From positions 124,001 through 188,000 of the forward strand of contig NZ_JAAKGV010000001.1 of assembly GCF_011043735.1 (NCBI RefSeq): a stretch of 64,000 bases of DNA. The letters run 5' to 3'. This document shows, piece by piece, positions 9,296-19,000 of this stretch (position 1 is the stretch's first letter; each line of letters starts with the position of its first letter). The notes under the pieces were generated by a model. It was not told the DNA's origin. It searched no databases and worked only from the letters and a program-made list of their open reading frames with translations. Both the position numbers and the translations under genes were made by a program. Source of the stretch: Methylobacterium sp. DB0501. GTDB lineage: Bacteria; Pseudomonadota; Alphaproteobacteria; Rhizobiales; Beijerinckiaceae.

Positions 9296-10294
9296 ATGAA
9301 GCTCGCCAGCCTCAAGCACGGCCGCGACGGCCGCCTCGTCGTGGTCTCGCGCGACCTCACCCGCGCGACCGACGCCTTCATCGTGGTGCCGACGCTGCAG
9401 CAGGCCCTCGACGACTGGGAGCGCTACGCTCCGGCGCTCGAGGCCCTGGCCGAGCAGCTCGAGCACGGCTCGGTGCCCTCGTTCCGCTTCCACGAGCACG
9501 AGTGCGCCTCCCCCCTGCCCCGGGCCTATGCCCGCCGCCACGCCGCCGCCTGGCCGGGCTACCCGGCGCTGCTGCGCCAGGCGGCAGGCGCCGAGGCGCC
9601 GTCCGGCACGGCGGGGGGCCTGCGCCACGCCGCGTCCGACGCGTTCCTCGGGCCCCGCGACCCGCTCGGACCCGGTGATCCGGCGGGCTCCCTCGACCTC
9701 TCGGCCGGCCTCGCGGCGATCACCGGGGACGTGCCGCAGGGCGCCGACGCGGCCGCGGCCGCGGGCGCGATCCGGCTGGTGACGCTGGTGGCCGAGGTGA
9801 TCCGCCACGACCGGCTGCGGCCGGACGGGCTCGACCTCGACGGCGCCGACGCGCCGGCGCTCGCCGCGAGCCTCGCCCCCGTGGCGGTCACGCCCGACGA
9901 GCTCGGGGAGGCCTGGCGCGACGGGGCGCTGCACCGCAAGCTGCAGGTGCACCGCAACGACAAGCCGCTCGGCTGCCCCGAGGCCGGGGCCGATCTCGGC
10001 AGCGGCCTCGTCGCCCTGGTGGCGGAGGCGGCGCGGCACCGGTCCCTCGGCGCCGGGACGATCGTCAGCGCCGGGCCGGTCTCGAATCGCGGCATCGACG
10101 GCGGCCCCGGCCGCCCCGCCGCCGAGGGCGGGGCCGGCTATGCCTGCCTCGCCGAGGCCCGTGCCGCCGAGGTCCTGACCGGCGGCTGGGTCCGCACGCC
10201 CTATCTCGCGGCGGGCGACCGCCTGCGGATCGAGATGAAGGACGGCGGCGGGCACTCGATCTTCGGCGCGATCGAGCACGACGTCACGGGCTGA
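9296..10294 (+). CDS. Fumarylacetoacetate hydrolase family protein
   Basis: The product is 332 residues. The ATG at 9296 sits 7 bp after AGGAGG. The sequence begins MKLASLKHGRDGRLV and ends with a C-terminal region matching fumarylacetoacetase-like hydrolases: VQVHRND-type segments, then GGWVRTPYLAAGDRLRIEM. Such enzymes cleave C-C bonds in acylpyruvates using a divalent metal, usually in aromatic compound degradation. The central 100 residues are Ala-rich and less conserved. It follows the metallopeptidase gene by 122 bp on the same strand. Family level is good; the substrate is not predictable. Confidence 0.85.
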   Translation: MKLASLKHGRDGRLVVVSRDLTRATDAFIVVPTLQQALDDWERYAPALEALAEQLEHGSVPSFRFHEHECASPLPRAYARRHAAAWPGYPALLRQAAGAEAPSGTAGGLRHAASDAFLGPRDPLGPGDPAGSLDLSAGLAAITGDVPQGADAAAAAGAIRLVTLVAEVIRHDRLRPDGLDLDGADAPALAASLAPVAVTPDELGEAWRDGALHRKLQVHRNDKPLGCPEAGADLGSGLVALVAEAARHRSLGAGTIVSAGPVSNRGIDGGPGRPAAEGGAGYACLAEARAAEVLTGGWVRTPYLAAGDRLRIEMKDGGGHSIFGAIEHDVTG

Positions 10295-10306
10295 CCCAGA
10301 GAGATC

Positions 10307-10334
10307 CGGCGTGGATCGTGCAAACCACGCCGGG
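10307..10334 (+). terminator. Hairpin after the FAH-family gene
   Basis: A 9-bp perfect stem, CCGGCGTGG (10307-10315) with CCACGCCGG (10326-10334), starts 12 bp after the stop codon. No T-run follows, so efficiency is uncertain. Confidence 0.5.
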
Positions 10335-10521
10335 CACGGCGACGATCGAGGCAACCCCTGAGAGTAATCATCGTCATGTAGTCGGCGTTTGATGGTTCCG
10401 TTAGTCCTTTGTTGGGGGTTCGACGAGCAGACAGGCGCGACGCTGGGAACGGCCGTCTCGATAAGACAACCTTCGATGGCGTCCGATCCCGTCGCAACCC
10501 GGATCGCTGCCCGTCCCGACG

Positions 10522-11772
10522 ATGAATCTCCGTGCGGACCTCGCCCCGTCCCTCGCCCGCTTCCGGCACTGCCGGCGCGGCACGGTCACGGTCCTGCTCG
10601 CCCTGCTGCTGCCGGTCCTGGCGATGGGATCGGTCGGCGTCGCCGAGGTCACCGAGGTGATGCTGGCGAAATCGAAGCTGCAGGAGATCGTCGACGCCGC
10701 GGCGCTTCAGGGCGCGGGCGAGTTCGGCGTCGACCAGTCCGCCGCCACGGCGGAGCGCACCCGCCTCTACGCCGACGGCATGGCCGCCGGCCTGCGCCTG
10801 CGCTGGACGGTCGCCTCGACCACCTCGATCGATGCACCGACCCGCGCCGTCACGGTGCAGCAGACCGCCCACCGGGCCTCGTTCTTCGGAAGCCTGCTGC
10901 CGCCGGGCGGCTGGAACCTCCAGGCCTCCGCGACGGCGATCCGCACCGCGAGGAAGCCCCTCTGCGTGCTCGGGGCGCAAGGGATCGAGCCTTCCGGGAG
11001 CCAGGACAGCATCGCCGTCCAGGGTCGCTCCCAGATCACGGCGAGCAATTGCCTGGTTCAGAGCAACGCCAACCTGACGGCGGCGGGCTCCGCCCTGGTC
11101 TCCGCCGGCGAGGCTCGCGCCGCCGGCAGCGCCTCGGGGCCGATCCGCCCGGAAGCCGTGACCGACGCCCCGCCGGTGCAGGATCCCTTCGCCGGGATGG
11201 CGATCGGCGCGCCGGTCCTGTGCGACTCGTTCGCGCTCAGCCTCGGGAGCGGGACGTTCTACCTCCAGCCCGGCGTCCATTGCGGCGCGGTCTCGGTGCT
11301 CGGGAGCGCGAGCCTCGTCCTCGCGCCCGGGGAGCATTACTTCGTCGGCTCGAGCCTCACCATCGGCGGGCGTTCGACGATCACCGGCAGCGACGTCGTG
11401 GTCATCCTGCGCAACCTCGTATCGGCGCGCATCACCGAGCAGGCCGTGCTCCAGCTCGAGGGCCGCAAGACCGGGCCCTATGCCGGCTTCGTGCTGATCA
11501 CCGACCGCAGCGTCGTCGGCGACGTCGAGATCGCGACCAGCAACGCCCGCAAGCTCCTCGGCACGGTCTACCTGCCGAATGCGAGCCTGACCGTGAACGG
11601 CACCGACAACAAGATCGCCGACCAGTCGCCCTGGACGGTGGTGGTGGCCCGAAAGATCCGAACGCAGGGCAGCGCCAACCTCGTCATCAACGCGAATTAC
11701 GGCGCCTCGTCCGTGCCGGTGCCGGCCGGCGTCGGCCCGGCGAAGGACCAGCCGGTCCGCCTGGCGCAGTGA
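10522..11772 (+). CDS. TadE/TadG-like Flp pilus-assembly related secreted protein
   Basis: This 416-residue protein has a basic N-terminus ending in RHCRRGTVTV, then a single hydrophobic segment (about residues 18-40), then KLQEIVDAAALQGAG. That is the usual beginning of TadG-type proteins exported through or with the Tad/Flp pilus machinery. The rest is extracytoplasmic in character, rich in Ser, Gly and Ala, with features of a beta-solenoid-like stretch in the second half. No other tad genes are adjacent, so this is an orphan copy. The start has no strong ribosome binding site and could lie a few codons downstream. Confidence 0.75.
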   Translation: MNLRADLAPSLARFRHCRRGTVTVLLALLLPVLAMGSVGVAEVTEVMLAKSKLQEIVDAAALQGAGEFGVDQSAATAERTRLYADGMAAGLRLRWTVASTTSIDAPTRAVTVQQTAHRASFFGSLLPPGGWNLQASATAIRTARKPLCVLGAQGIEPSGSQDSIAVQGRSQITASNCLVQSNANLTAAGSALVSAGEARAAGSASGPIRPEAVTDAPPVQDPFAGMAIGAPVLCDSFALSLGSGTFYLQPGVHCGAVSVLGSASLVLAPGEHYFVGSSLTIGGRSTITGSDVVVILRNLVSARITEQAVLQLEGRKTGPYAGFVLITDRSVVGDVEIATSNARKLLGTVYLPNASLTVNGTDNKIADQSPWTVVVARKIRTQGSANLVINANYGASSVPVPAGVGPAKDQPVRLAQ

Positions 11773-11785
11773 GGGGCGGCCACGC

Positions 11786-13135
11786 CTACTCGACCGTCGG
11801 GTCGTCCCCCGCCAGGTCGTCCCCCGCCAGGGCGAGGTGGCGCAAGGCATCGAGCGCCCGCACGAGGTCGTCGCGGGCGGGCGTCGCGAGGGCGAGGCGG
11901 ACGGCGTTCGGGGCATGGCCGGGGCTCACCGCGAAGGCGGCGGCGGGGATGAGGGCGATGCCGCGCCGCAGGGCCGCCGCGGCATAGGCGTCGGCGCGCC
12001 AGGTCTCGGGCAAGGCGAGCCAGAGGTGGTAGGCGGCGTCGTCTCCCGTCACCGTCAGGCCGGCGAGCCGCTCCCGCGCCAGCGCCTGGCGCTCGGCGGC
12101 GTCGCGCCGCTTCGTGAGGGCGAGCCGGGCGGCGGAGCCGTCGCCCATCCAGCGCGTGGCGGCGGCGAGCGCCAGGCCTTGCGCGCTCCAGCCGCCCTGG
12201 CGCACCGAGGCCGCGAGGCGGTCGACGAGGGCGGGCGGGCTGACGACCATCCCGACGGTGAGGCCCGGCATCACCCGCTTCGACAGGCTGTCGACCACGA
12301 TCGCGTGCTCCGGCGCCCGGGCGGCGATCGGGTCGGTGTCGCGCAGGAAGCCGTAGACCGCATCCTCCACGGCGACGAGCCCGGTCCCGGCGAGCAGGGC
12401 GGCGATCTCCGCCCGGCGCTGGGGCCCCATGGTCAGGCCGAGGGGATTCTGCAGCGTCGGCTGCAGGTAGAGGCCGCGCAGCGGCATGGCCCGGTGGGCC
12501 TGGAGGATGGCCTCGGGCCGGACGCCCTCGCCGTCGACGGCGAGCGGCACCAGGGCGATGCCGAGCCGCGCCGCGATGCCCTTGATCACCGGATAGGTCA
12601 GCGGCTCGCAGCCGATGCGCTCCCCCGGCGGGGCGAGCGCCGCCAGCGCGGCGGCAAGCCCCTGGCGGCCGTTGCCGGTGAACAGGATCCTGTCCGGATC
12701 GGGCGAGAACCCGCCGCAGGCGAGGAAGCGGGCAGCGATGGCCCGCGCCTGCGGCGTGCCGGCCGGGCCGTAGAGGGTCAGCGCCGCCTCGACGGCGGGA
12801 CGCCCGAGCCCCGCCAGGGTCTCGGCCAGCAGCGTCTCCTGCTCGGGCAGGCGGGACATGGTGCGCTGGAGATCGAGGGCGCCCGACGGCGGCTCCGGCC
12901 GGATCGGATCGGGGGCGCCGAGATCGGAGCGGATATAGGTGCCGCGACCGACCTCGCCGAGGACGAGGCCGCGCCGGGCGAGCTCGGCATAGACGCGGCT
13001 CGCCGTCGAGACCGCGATGCCGCGGCGATAGGCGAAGTCGCGCTGCGGCGGTAGCCTCTCGCCCGGATGCAGGGTTCCGGCGGCGATCTCGGCCGCGACC
13101 GCGTCGGCGATGCTGCGGTAATCCGTGGCCGCCAT
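11786..13135 (-). CDS. MocR-type transcription regulator: GntR winged helix fused to a PLP aminotransferase-like domain
   Basis: The product is 449 residues. The start at 13135 gives the N-terminal winged helix-turn-helix (residues about 5-75, with LPPQRDFA and VSTASRVYAEL typical of GntR). The remainder, from about residue 100, is a fold-type I aminotransferase-like domain with a PLP lysine segment DSLSKRVMPG. MocR proteins sense amino-acid or vitamin B6 related ligands and usually control a divergent target. The short DUF1127 gene is divergent. A 14-bp direct repeat lies immediately upstream of its start and is a likely operator. The ligand is unknown. Confidence 0.92.
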   Translation of the reverse strand: MAATDYRSIADAVAAEIAAGTLHPGERLPPQRDFAYRRGIAVSTASRVYAELARRGLVLGEVGRGTYIRSDLGAPDPIRPEPPSGALDLQRTMSRLPEQETLLAETLAGLGRPAVEAALTLYGPAGTPQARAIAARFLACGGFSPDPDRILFTGNGRQGLAAALAALAPPGERIGCEPLTYPVIKGIAARLGIALVPLAVDGEGVRPEAILQAHRAMPLRGLYLQPTLQNPLGLTMGPQRRAEIAALLAGTGLVAVEDAVYGFLRDTDPIAARAPEHAIVVDSLSKRVMPGLTVGMVVSPPALVDRLAASVRQGGWSAQGLALAAATRWMGDGSAARLALTKRRDAAERQALARERLAGLTVTGDDAAYHLWLALPETWRADAYAAAALRRGIALIPAAAFAVSPGHAPNAVRLALATPARDDLVRALDALRHLALAGDDLAGDDPTVE

Positions 13136-13136
13136 T

Positions 13137-13187
13137 ATTGCTCCGAGAACAATGTTCCGATTGTTCCGAGAACGATATCGGAGCAAT
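13137..13187. promoter_or_regulatory. Probable MocR operator: direct and inverted repeats in the divergent intergenic region
   Basis: ATTGCTCCGAGAAC (13137-13150) is repeated as ATTGTTCCGAGAAC (13160-13173), one mismatch, 23 bp apart. A 10-bp inverted repeat, ATTGCTCCGA (13137-13146) with TCGGAGCAAT (13178-13187), encloses both. A 7-bp inner inverted repeat pairs GAACAAT (13147-13153) with ATTGTTC (13160-13166). MocR family members such as GabR and PdxR are known to bind direct repeats, so this is the natural site for the regulator that starts 2 bp away. Confidence 0.75.
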
Positions 13188-13240
13188 CCTGGCGGTGCAA
13201 TCCCGGCCGGATCGCCCCTCCCCGCCTCGGATCGAGAGCC

Positions 13241-13438
13241 ATGCCTGCCATCCCGCTGCCCCTGACCCGTCCCGTCGCCACGCCGGTCCCGCCCCGCCCG
13301 CTGCTCCTGCGCCTGTGGTGGCGGCGCCTCCGCGACCGCCGCGTCCTCGCCGAGCTGACGCGCGCCCAGATGCGCGATACCGGCCTCGACCCGGACGTGG
13401 TGCGGCGCGAGAGCCGCAAGCCGTTCTGGCGCGCCTGA
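13241..13438 (+). CDS. DUF1127 small protein
   Basis: This 65-residue protein has a Pro-rich N-terminal half and a basic C-terminal half. The latter contains WWRRLRDRRVLAELT, then MRDTGLDPDVVRRESRKPFW, the arginine-rich DUF1127 pattern. Small DUF1127 proteins in alphaproteobacteria have been linked to RNA turnover and phosphate, carbon and stress responses. It is divergent from the MocR regulator and may be its target. No good ribosome binding site is visible before ATG 13241. Confidence 0.85.
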   Translation: MPAIPLPLTRPVATPVPPRPLLLRLWWRRLRDRRVLAELTRAQMRDTGLDPDVVRRESRKPFWRA

Positions 13439-13514
13439 CTGGACCTGCGCGACCGGGCTGTTCACCGGCGGCACATCGGCCTTACCTTGGGGGGAGAAAA
13501 CCCGGAGGCTGTCG

Positions 13515-13958
13515 ATGCCGGATACCGAGACCCTTGCCGAACGTGCGCCCGAGGCGGCGGTGACCGCCGTGCGCCCGGCGATCCACCTCGACCACTGCGT
13601 CATCCACGTCTCGGACTGGGAGCGCTCCACCGCCTTCTACCGGGACGTGCTCGACGCGGAGGTCATCCCGGTCGGCCGCGGCTACGCCTACCGCTTCGGC
13701 GGCGTGCAGCTGAACTGCCACGGCCCGGGCCAGATCGGCGAGCCCCGCGCCCGCATCCCGGTGGCGCCCGGCAACAGCGACCTCTGCTTCCGCTGGCACG
13801 GCCCGATCGAGGAGGCGATCGCCCATCTGGAGCGGCACGGGGTGCCGGTGGAGCTGGGGCCGGTGCCGCGGCATGGGGCGGTGGGCGAGGGGATCAGCGT
13901 CTACTTCCGGGATCCGGATGGATCGCTCATGGAGTTCATTACGTATCCAACAGGATGA
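13515..13958 (+). CDS. VOC family (glyoxalase/dioxygenase fold) protein
   Basis: The product is 147 residues. ATG 13515 follows GGAGG by about 6 bp. A single VOC module starts at about residue 28 (HLDHCVIHVSD), and a metal-ligand-like Glu lies in the C-terminal FRDPDGSLMEFITY. The fold is shared by glyoxalase I, extradiol dioxygenases and bleomycin-binding proteins, which act as dimers. The function is not specified by sequence. It is convergent with another VOC gene downstream. Confidence 0.88.
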   Translation: MPDTETLAERAPEAAVTAVRPAIHLDHCVIHVSDWERSTAFYRDVLDAEVIPVGRGYAYRFGGVQLNCHGPGQIGEPRARIPVAPGNSDLCFRWHGPIEEAIAHLERHGVPVELGPVPRHGAVGEGISVYFRDPDGSLMEFITYPTG

Positions 13959-13986
13959 CGGGCCTGCGCGCTGGCTCGACGCTGGC

Positions 13987-14015
13987 CGTCAGCGAGCACT
14001 GCGTGCTCGCTGACG
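13987..14015. terminator. 12-bp perfect hairpin between convergent VOC genes
   Basis: CGTCAGCGAGCA (13987-13998) pairs exactly with TGCTCGCTGACG (14004-14015) around a 5-base loop, 29 bp past the first VOC gene. There is no T-run. It is placed to act in either direction. Confidence 0.55.
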
Positions 14016-14127
14016 CAATGCGGAGAACGGTCTCGCCCACGCGTTACGTAGGCGACGACCCGAACCCGATCAGACCGACACTGCCAATGTCTGTTGCGGG
14101 TGGGGAGCGGACACCCGCCCGGCGGGA

Positions 14128-14598
14128 TCAGTGATCCTTGGCCGGAGCTGGCGGCTGCATGAACTCGATCGTCGCGCCGTCAGGACCAACAACGTAGATC
14201 ACCCGCGTTCCAGCCCGCGCACCGCTCGCGATCGGTTGCGGCGTGCCTTGCGCCTTCCAGCCGTAGGCGGCGATCCGCACCAGGAGCGCGTCGATGTCAT
14301 CGACCACAAGGGCCAGATGCGCGAAGCCTGGGTCGAACGGCTTGGCTGGCACGCTTGGTCGGTCCGGACCCTGATACTCCAGGAGTTCGATCGTCTGATC
14401 CGCCAGCGAAACGATCGCCAGGCGCACCGTCGCCCCATGCGCTCCGGTGACCTGACCGAGGAACTCGCCCCCCATCTCGCCCGTCCGCACGAGGCGTGCG
14501 CCGAGCCCATCGATCCAGAACCGAAGTGCCTCGTCGAGGGAGCCGACCGCGAAGCCGACATGATCGGCGCGCTGCACATGGATGCTCGTGTGTTCCAT
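14128..14598 (-). CDS. VOC family protein, methylmalonyl-CoA epimerase/glyoxalase-like
   Basis: The product is 156 residues from the ATG at 14598 (14601 is an equally possible start one codon upstream). The sequence opens with HVQRADHVGFAVGSLDEAL and carries two half-modules with His and Glu positions of the VOC metal site: ADHVGF, ELLEYQG, FAHLALVVDDID and a terminal TIEFMQPP. Overall it resembles methylmalonyl-CoA epimerase-like and lactoylglutathione lyase-like proteins. The base composition of this gene is less GC-rich at third positions than its neighbours, which hints at separate ancestry. The substrate is unknown. Confidence 0.85.
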   Translation of the reverse strand: MEHTSIHVQRADHVGFAVGSLDEALRFWIDGLGARLVRTGEMGGEFLGQVTGAHGATVRLAIVSLADQTIELLEYQGPDRPSVPAKPFDPGFAHLALVVDDIDALLVRIAAYGWKAQGTPQPIASGARAGTRVIYVVGPDGATIEFMQPPAPAKDH

Positions 14599-14727
14599 CA
14601 TGCAGGACGTTCTACCGGCAAAGGGGCTGCTCGTCTGCAATCGGTCGAGAGCAGACCCCAGCAAAGCCGAGCCGCCCGAGCCTCGACGCGTGATGTCCCC
14701 CCGGGAGCGGTCTTCCGGGGGCCTTCC

Positions 14728-15489
14728 TCACAACCCCGAAACCAGATGCCCCCCATCCACCGGCACCGTCGCCCCGGTCATCCACCCCGACGCATCGCCG
14801 GCCAGCAGCAGGAAAGCCCCGTCGAGATCCTCCGGCCGGCCCAGCCGGCGCATCGGGATGCGCTTGAGCATCGCCTGGCCGGGCGGCGTCTCGAAGAAGT
14901 CGCGGTTGATGTCGGTGCCGATATAGCCGGGCGCCAGCGCATTGACGCGAATGCCGTAGCGGGCCCATTCGAGGCCGAGCGCCTGGGTCATCTGCACCAC
15001 GCCGGCCTTCGACACCGTGTAGGGCCCCACGCCCCCCGTCACCCGCAGGCCGAGGATCGATGCGACGTTGACGATGACGCCGCCGCGCCCGGCCTCGCGC
15101 CAGGCGCGGGCGGCGCTGGTCGAGACCGCCCAGACGCCGCGGAGATTGGTGTCGATCACCCGGTCGAAGGCGGCGAGGTCGAGGTCGATCGCCGCCCCGC
15201 CCTCGGCGATGCCGGCATTGTTGACCACCACGTCCGGCAGGGCGTGCAGGGCCGCGAAGGCGGCCGCGATCGACTCCGCGTCGGCGACGTCGAGGGAGAC
15301 GGCGTGGGCCTGCGGAGCGCCGGCGGCGCGCAGGTCCTGCACCAGGGCGTCGAGCTTCTCCTTGCGCCGCGCCGCCACCGTGACGGCGGCACCGCACGAC
15401 GCGCAGAGCCGGGCGAAATGGTCGCCGAGCCCGCCCGAGGCCCCGGTGACGAGGACGTGGCGGCCCCTCAAACTGGCTCCGAGATCCAT
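14728..15489 (-). CDS. SDR family NAD(P)-dependent oxidoreductase
   Basis: The product is 253 residues, and the start at 15489 follows GGGGGAAG. The Rossmann motif TGASGGLG lies near residue 16, the NNAG motif near residue 89, and the catalytic YTVSK near residue 157. An SDR-type substrate loop and a terminal VDGGHL complete a classical short-chain dehydrogenase/reductase of about 250 residues. Enzymes of this group reduce or oxidise keto/hydroxy groups; the substrate cannot be told. It lies 67 bp upstream of the cNMP-binding gene in transcription terms but may have its own promoter. Confidence 0.93.
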   Translation of the reverse strand: MDLGASLRGRHVLVTGASGGLGDHFARLCASCGAAVTVAARRKEKLDALVQDLRAAGAPQAHAVSLDVADAESIAAAFAALHALPDVVVNNAGIAEGGAAIDLDLAAFDRVIDTNLRGVWAVSTSAARAWREAGRGGVIVNVASILGLRVTGGVGPYTVSKAGVVQMTQALGLEWARYGIRVNALAPGYIGTDINRDFFETPPGQAMLKRIPMRRLGRPEDLDGAFLLLAGDASGWMTGATVPVDGGHLVSGL

Positions 15490-15556
15490 GGCGTCTTCCC
15501 CCTTCGTCGCGGGCGCGCCTCTTGGATCGGACGCGCCTCATCATCCCGGTGCGTGG

Positions 15557-16003
15557 TCAGCCCGTCCGCATCTGCGCGAGCTGCTGGTTCGTCATCTCGA
15601 GGCGGTGGGCGAGCTCGCGCATCACCGCGATGGCGATCTGCGGGAACTGGCTCAGGAGCTCCAGGAAGACCCGGCGGTCGATGCGGAGCGCCGTCGTCGG
15701 CGTGACGGCCGTCACGGTGGCGGAGCGGGGCTGGTCGGCCAGGATGCCCATCTCGCCGACGAGGGCGTTGGCGCCCAGCAGCGCCAGGCGGATCGGCCCC
15801 TGCGGCCCGTCCAGGGTGACGGCGGCCTCCCCCTCCAGGATCAGGTAGGCGGCGTCCGCCGCGTCGCCCCGGTCGAAGAAGCGCTGGCCGTCGGCGAAAT
15901 GCACCCGCTCGCTGGTGAAGGCGAGCAGCTTCAGGCGGGCCGGATCCACCTCGCGGAACATCGGCACTTGGCGCAGCGACTGCACCTCGGTCTCAAGCGT
16001 CAT
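15557..16003 (-). CDS. Cyclic nucleotide-binding domain protein (no DNA-binding domain)
   Basis: This 148-residue protein consists of one cNMP-binding beta-roll, residues about 15-130, with the phosphate-binding cassette region LGANALVGEMGILADQPRSA. There is no helix-turn-helix, unlike Crp/Fnr regulators. Its ATG overlaps the TGA of the large ABC protein (ATGA at 16000-16003), so the two are translationally coupled. In related ABC proteins of this order the same kind of domain can be fused or adjacent, so it probably modulates the ABC protein. The ligand (cAMP, cGMP or none) is not known. Confidence 0.88.
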   Translation of the reverse strand: MTLETEVQSLRQVPMFREVDPARLKLLAFTSERVHFADGQRFFDRGDAADAAYLILEGEAAVTLDGPQGPIRLALLGANALVGEMGILADQPRSATVTAVTPTTALRIDRRVFLELLSQFPQIAIAVMRELAHRLEMTNQQLAQMRTG

Positions 16004-19000
16004 GCCTTCACATCCTGCTCGACGCGCGCCGGCTCCGGCCCCGTCTCACCCCCGGCGTGCCCGGAGACTGCCGCAGCCGGGCCCGCAACGCCAGCCCCCG
16101 GCCCCGCCTCTCCGGGGGACGCCGCCTGCCCTCGAGGCCGCTCGGGCCCCTGGATCGCGGTGCCGGAGGCCCGCAGCACCAGCTCGAACCGGTCGGCGAC
16201 GCGGTCGTTCGGCAGCACCACCACGAGGCTGTTCTCGCGGCCGAACCGCTCCAGCAGCAGGCCCAGCACCGTGCGGGCGCGGGCCTCGCCGAGCGGCGAC
16301 AGGGCTCCGTCGAGGACGAGGAGGTCCGGCCGGCGGATCAGGGCGCGGACCAGGCTCACCACCGCCCGCTGGGTGCTCGACAGGAATCGCCCCTCCGGGC
16401 CGACCTGATGGTCGAGCCCGACCCGGGTGATGGCGGGGGCGAGCTGCATCTCCTGGACGAGGGCGGTGCCGGTCGCCGTCACGGTCTCGACGGCGTCGGC
16501 GACCGACTGGTTGATGCGGCCGAACAGCAGGTTGTCGCGCAGCGGCGCGGCGGCGCAGACCTTGTCGGGAACGTAGAAGTCGACGCCGCCCATCCCGGCC
16601 TCGTCGAGGGCGGCGCGCAGCTGCCCCCGTGCCTCGACCACCCGCTCGCGGAAGGCGTCGTCGATCAGGCCGAGGCGGTGGCGCGGCTCGATATAGGCGA
16701 GCGGCAGGGCGATGAGCCGGGTCGCGTCGGCCGAGCCGTAGCGGCCGAGGCCGATCCAGCGCCGCCGGAGCCGCTCGAAGGCCGAGGTGCCGTGGCGCTC
16801 GGCCGAGGCCTCGGTGGCGGTGCGGCGGGCGAGGATCGCCTCGTATTCCGGCAATTCGTCGGCGGAGAGGAACGAGAACTGCTCGAACAGCGGATGCCCG
16901 CTCGGCAGGCCGCGGAAGATCTCCAGCATGGTGGCGGCGATGCGCTCGCCCATGGTGACGAGGTCGTCGGCGAGCCCGGTGCGGTCGAGGACGAGGCGCA
17001 CCACCGGATGCTCGGCCAGCGCCCGGCCGGTCAGCGCCGTGGTGGTCGGCACGCCGAACAGCAGGTTCTCGGCCACCGTCGCCTGGCGGTTGTAGCGGGC
17101 GGGATCGAACGGCTCGACGAGGTGGGCGTGCCCCTCGGCCGCGAGGCGCTCGCGGAAGGCGGTCCGGGCCTCGATCAGCCGGGCGGCGAGGTCGGCGTGG
17201 CGCTCGGGATCGACCTGGCCGAGGAGGCCGAAGCGGTAGACCTCCTCGCCCATGCCGATGCGGGTGAGCCAGTCGAGGACCAGGGCGTCGAGGGCGGCGG
17301 CATCCGTGACGCCGGCCTGGGCGTAGTCGGTCCAGTCGGCCGGGAACGGCTCGACCGGGTTGCCGGTGCGCCGGGCCTCGGCGAGGACCTTGGCGTCGGT
17401 CTCGGCCGTCTCGGGGGGCCGGCGGTTGAGGCCGTACACGATGTTCTCGCGCAACGAGCCCGGAAACAGGATCGGGTCGACCCCCGCATAGGCGATGCGC
17501 CGGGTGAGCGCGGCGCCCGACCATTCGGCGAGGTCGTGGTCCTCGAGGGTGACCCGGCCGGAGGTCGGGGTCGCCCGCCGCGCCAGCACCCGGGCGAAGG
17601 TCGAGGCGGCGGGACCGCCGTCGCTGACGATGCCGATGACGGACGGGAGCGGCAGCGCGAGGGAGACATTGGTCAGCACCGGCCCGTGCGGCTCCTGCAC
17701 GCCGACGCCCTCGACGGCGAGGCGCCCGCAGAGCGACTCGTCGCGCCCGGGCGCGTCGAGCCCGAGCAGGCGCTCGGGCAGGAATTGCTGCAGCACCTGC
17801 TCGTACTTCACCTGCACGTCGAGGCGCTGCTGATCCCAGTCGATCAGCTCCTTCAAGGGCGGCGGCAGGTCGCGATAGGCCGCGATCACCGCGACGAGCT
17901 GGCCGATGCTGAGCTGGCCCTTCAGCGCGAAATAGCCGCCGATGCAGTAGAACAGGAACGGCGTCATCTGCGCGAGCAGGTTGTTCAGGAACTTGACCAT
18001 GAACTTGCGCCGGTAGATGCGCAGGCGCAGGTCGAACAGCGAGCCGAGGCGGTGGCCGATCTCGGCCCGCTCCCAGGCCTCGGCCCCGTTGGAATGCACC
18101 GCCGCGATGCCGTCCACCACCTCGCCGACCCGGCCGGCGAGGCGGCGCGAGGCGAGCTGGCGCTGGCGCCCGAGGCGCAGCAATTCGCGCCGCAAGCGAG
18201 GGATCACCACGAACTGCACCCCCACCACCCCGGCGGCGAGCAACCCGAGCCAGACGTTCTGGAGCAGGATGAACGTCATCGCGGTGGCGGCCTGGGTGCC
18301 CAGGAAGGCCGGCAGGATGTAGGCGTCGCCGATGAAGCCGCCGATCGGCTCGACCTCGTCGCGGATGATGGTGGCGACCTCGGAGGCCTTGGTGTGGCGC
18401 AGGGCATCCGGCGAGAAGCGCATGATCAGCGAGAACAGCTGGTAGCGCAGGCGCCGCAGCATGCGCTCGCCGAGCGCCCCCTTGGCCACGTTGATCCAGT
18501 ACTTGAAGGCGCCGTTGATCAGCACCAGCAGCAGGAACATCGAGGAGAGGCCGAACAGAAGCTCGAACCGGTCGACGTCGAAGCCGGGGAACAGCAGGCG
18601 CTCGCCGCCGAACCAGTCCGGCACCTGCAGCCGCAGGATCAGGAACTTGGCAGTCTCGTTGCCCTTCTCGAAGGCGTGTCCCTGGATCGCCTCGTTGACG
18701 ATGCGGCGCGGCAGGTCGAGGGAGGCGAAATAGAGCGGCAGCGAGGCCAGCACGACGGCGCAGATCAGGATCTGGTCGCGCTTCGAGTGGCGCCAGATGT
18801 AGCGGAACAGGCTGCGATCGAGGCCGCCGGAGGAGTCGGCCGCCTCCGGGTCGTTGCCGCCCTCGGGTCTGTTGCCGGTCTTGGCCGTCGCCAGCTCCCG
18901 GCCCGCCGGCTCGTGGCCGATCCGTTCCTGGCCGGTCCGTTCTTGGCCGGTCGGATTCCCCCCTGCGCGGCTGGCGCGCCCGACGGTCGGCGCCTCGCCG

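Noticed and set aside
9098..10354. Minus-strand frame of 418 codons opposite the FAH-family gene
   Set aside because: Shadow composition, and the plus-strand gene has a clear ribosome binding site and family match.
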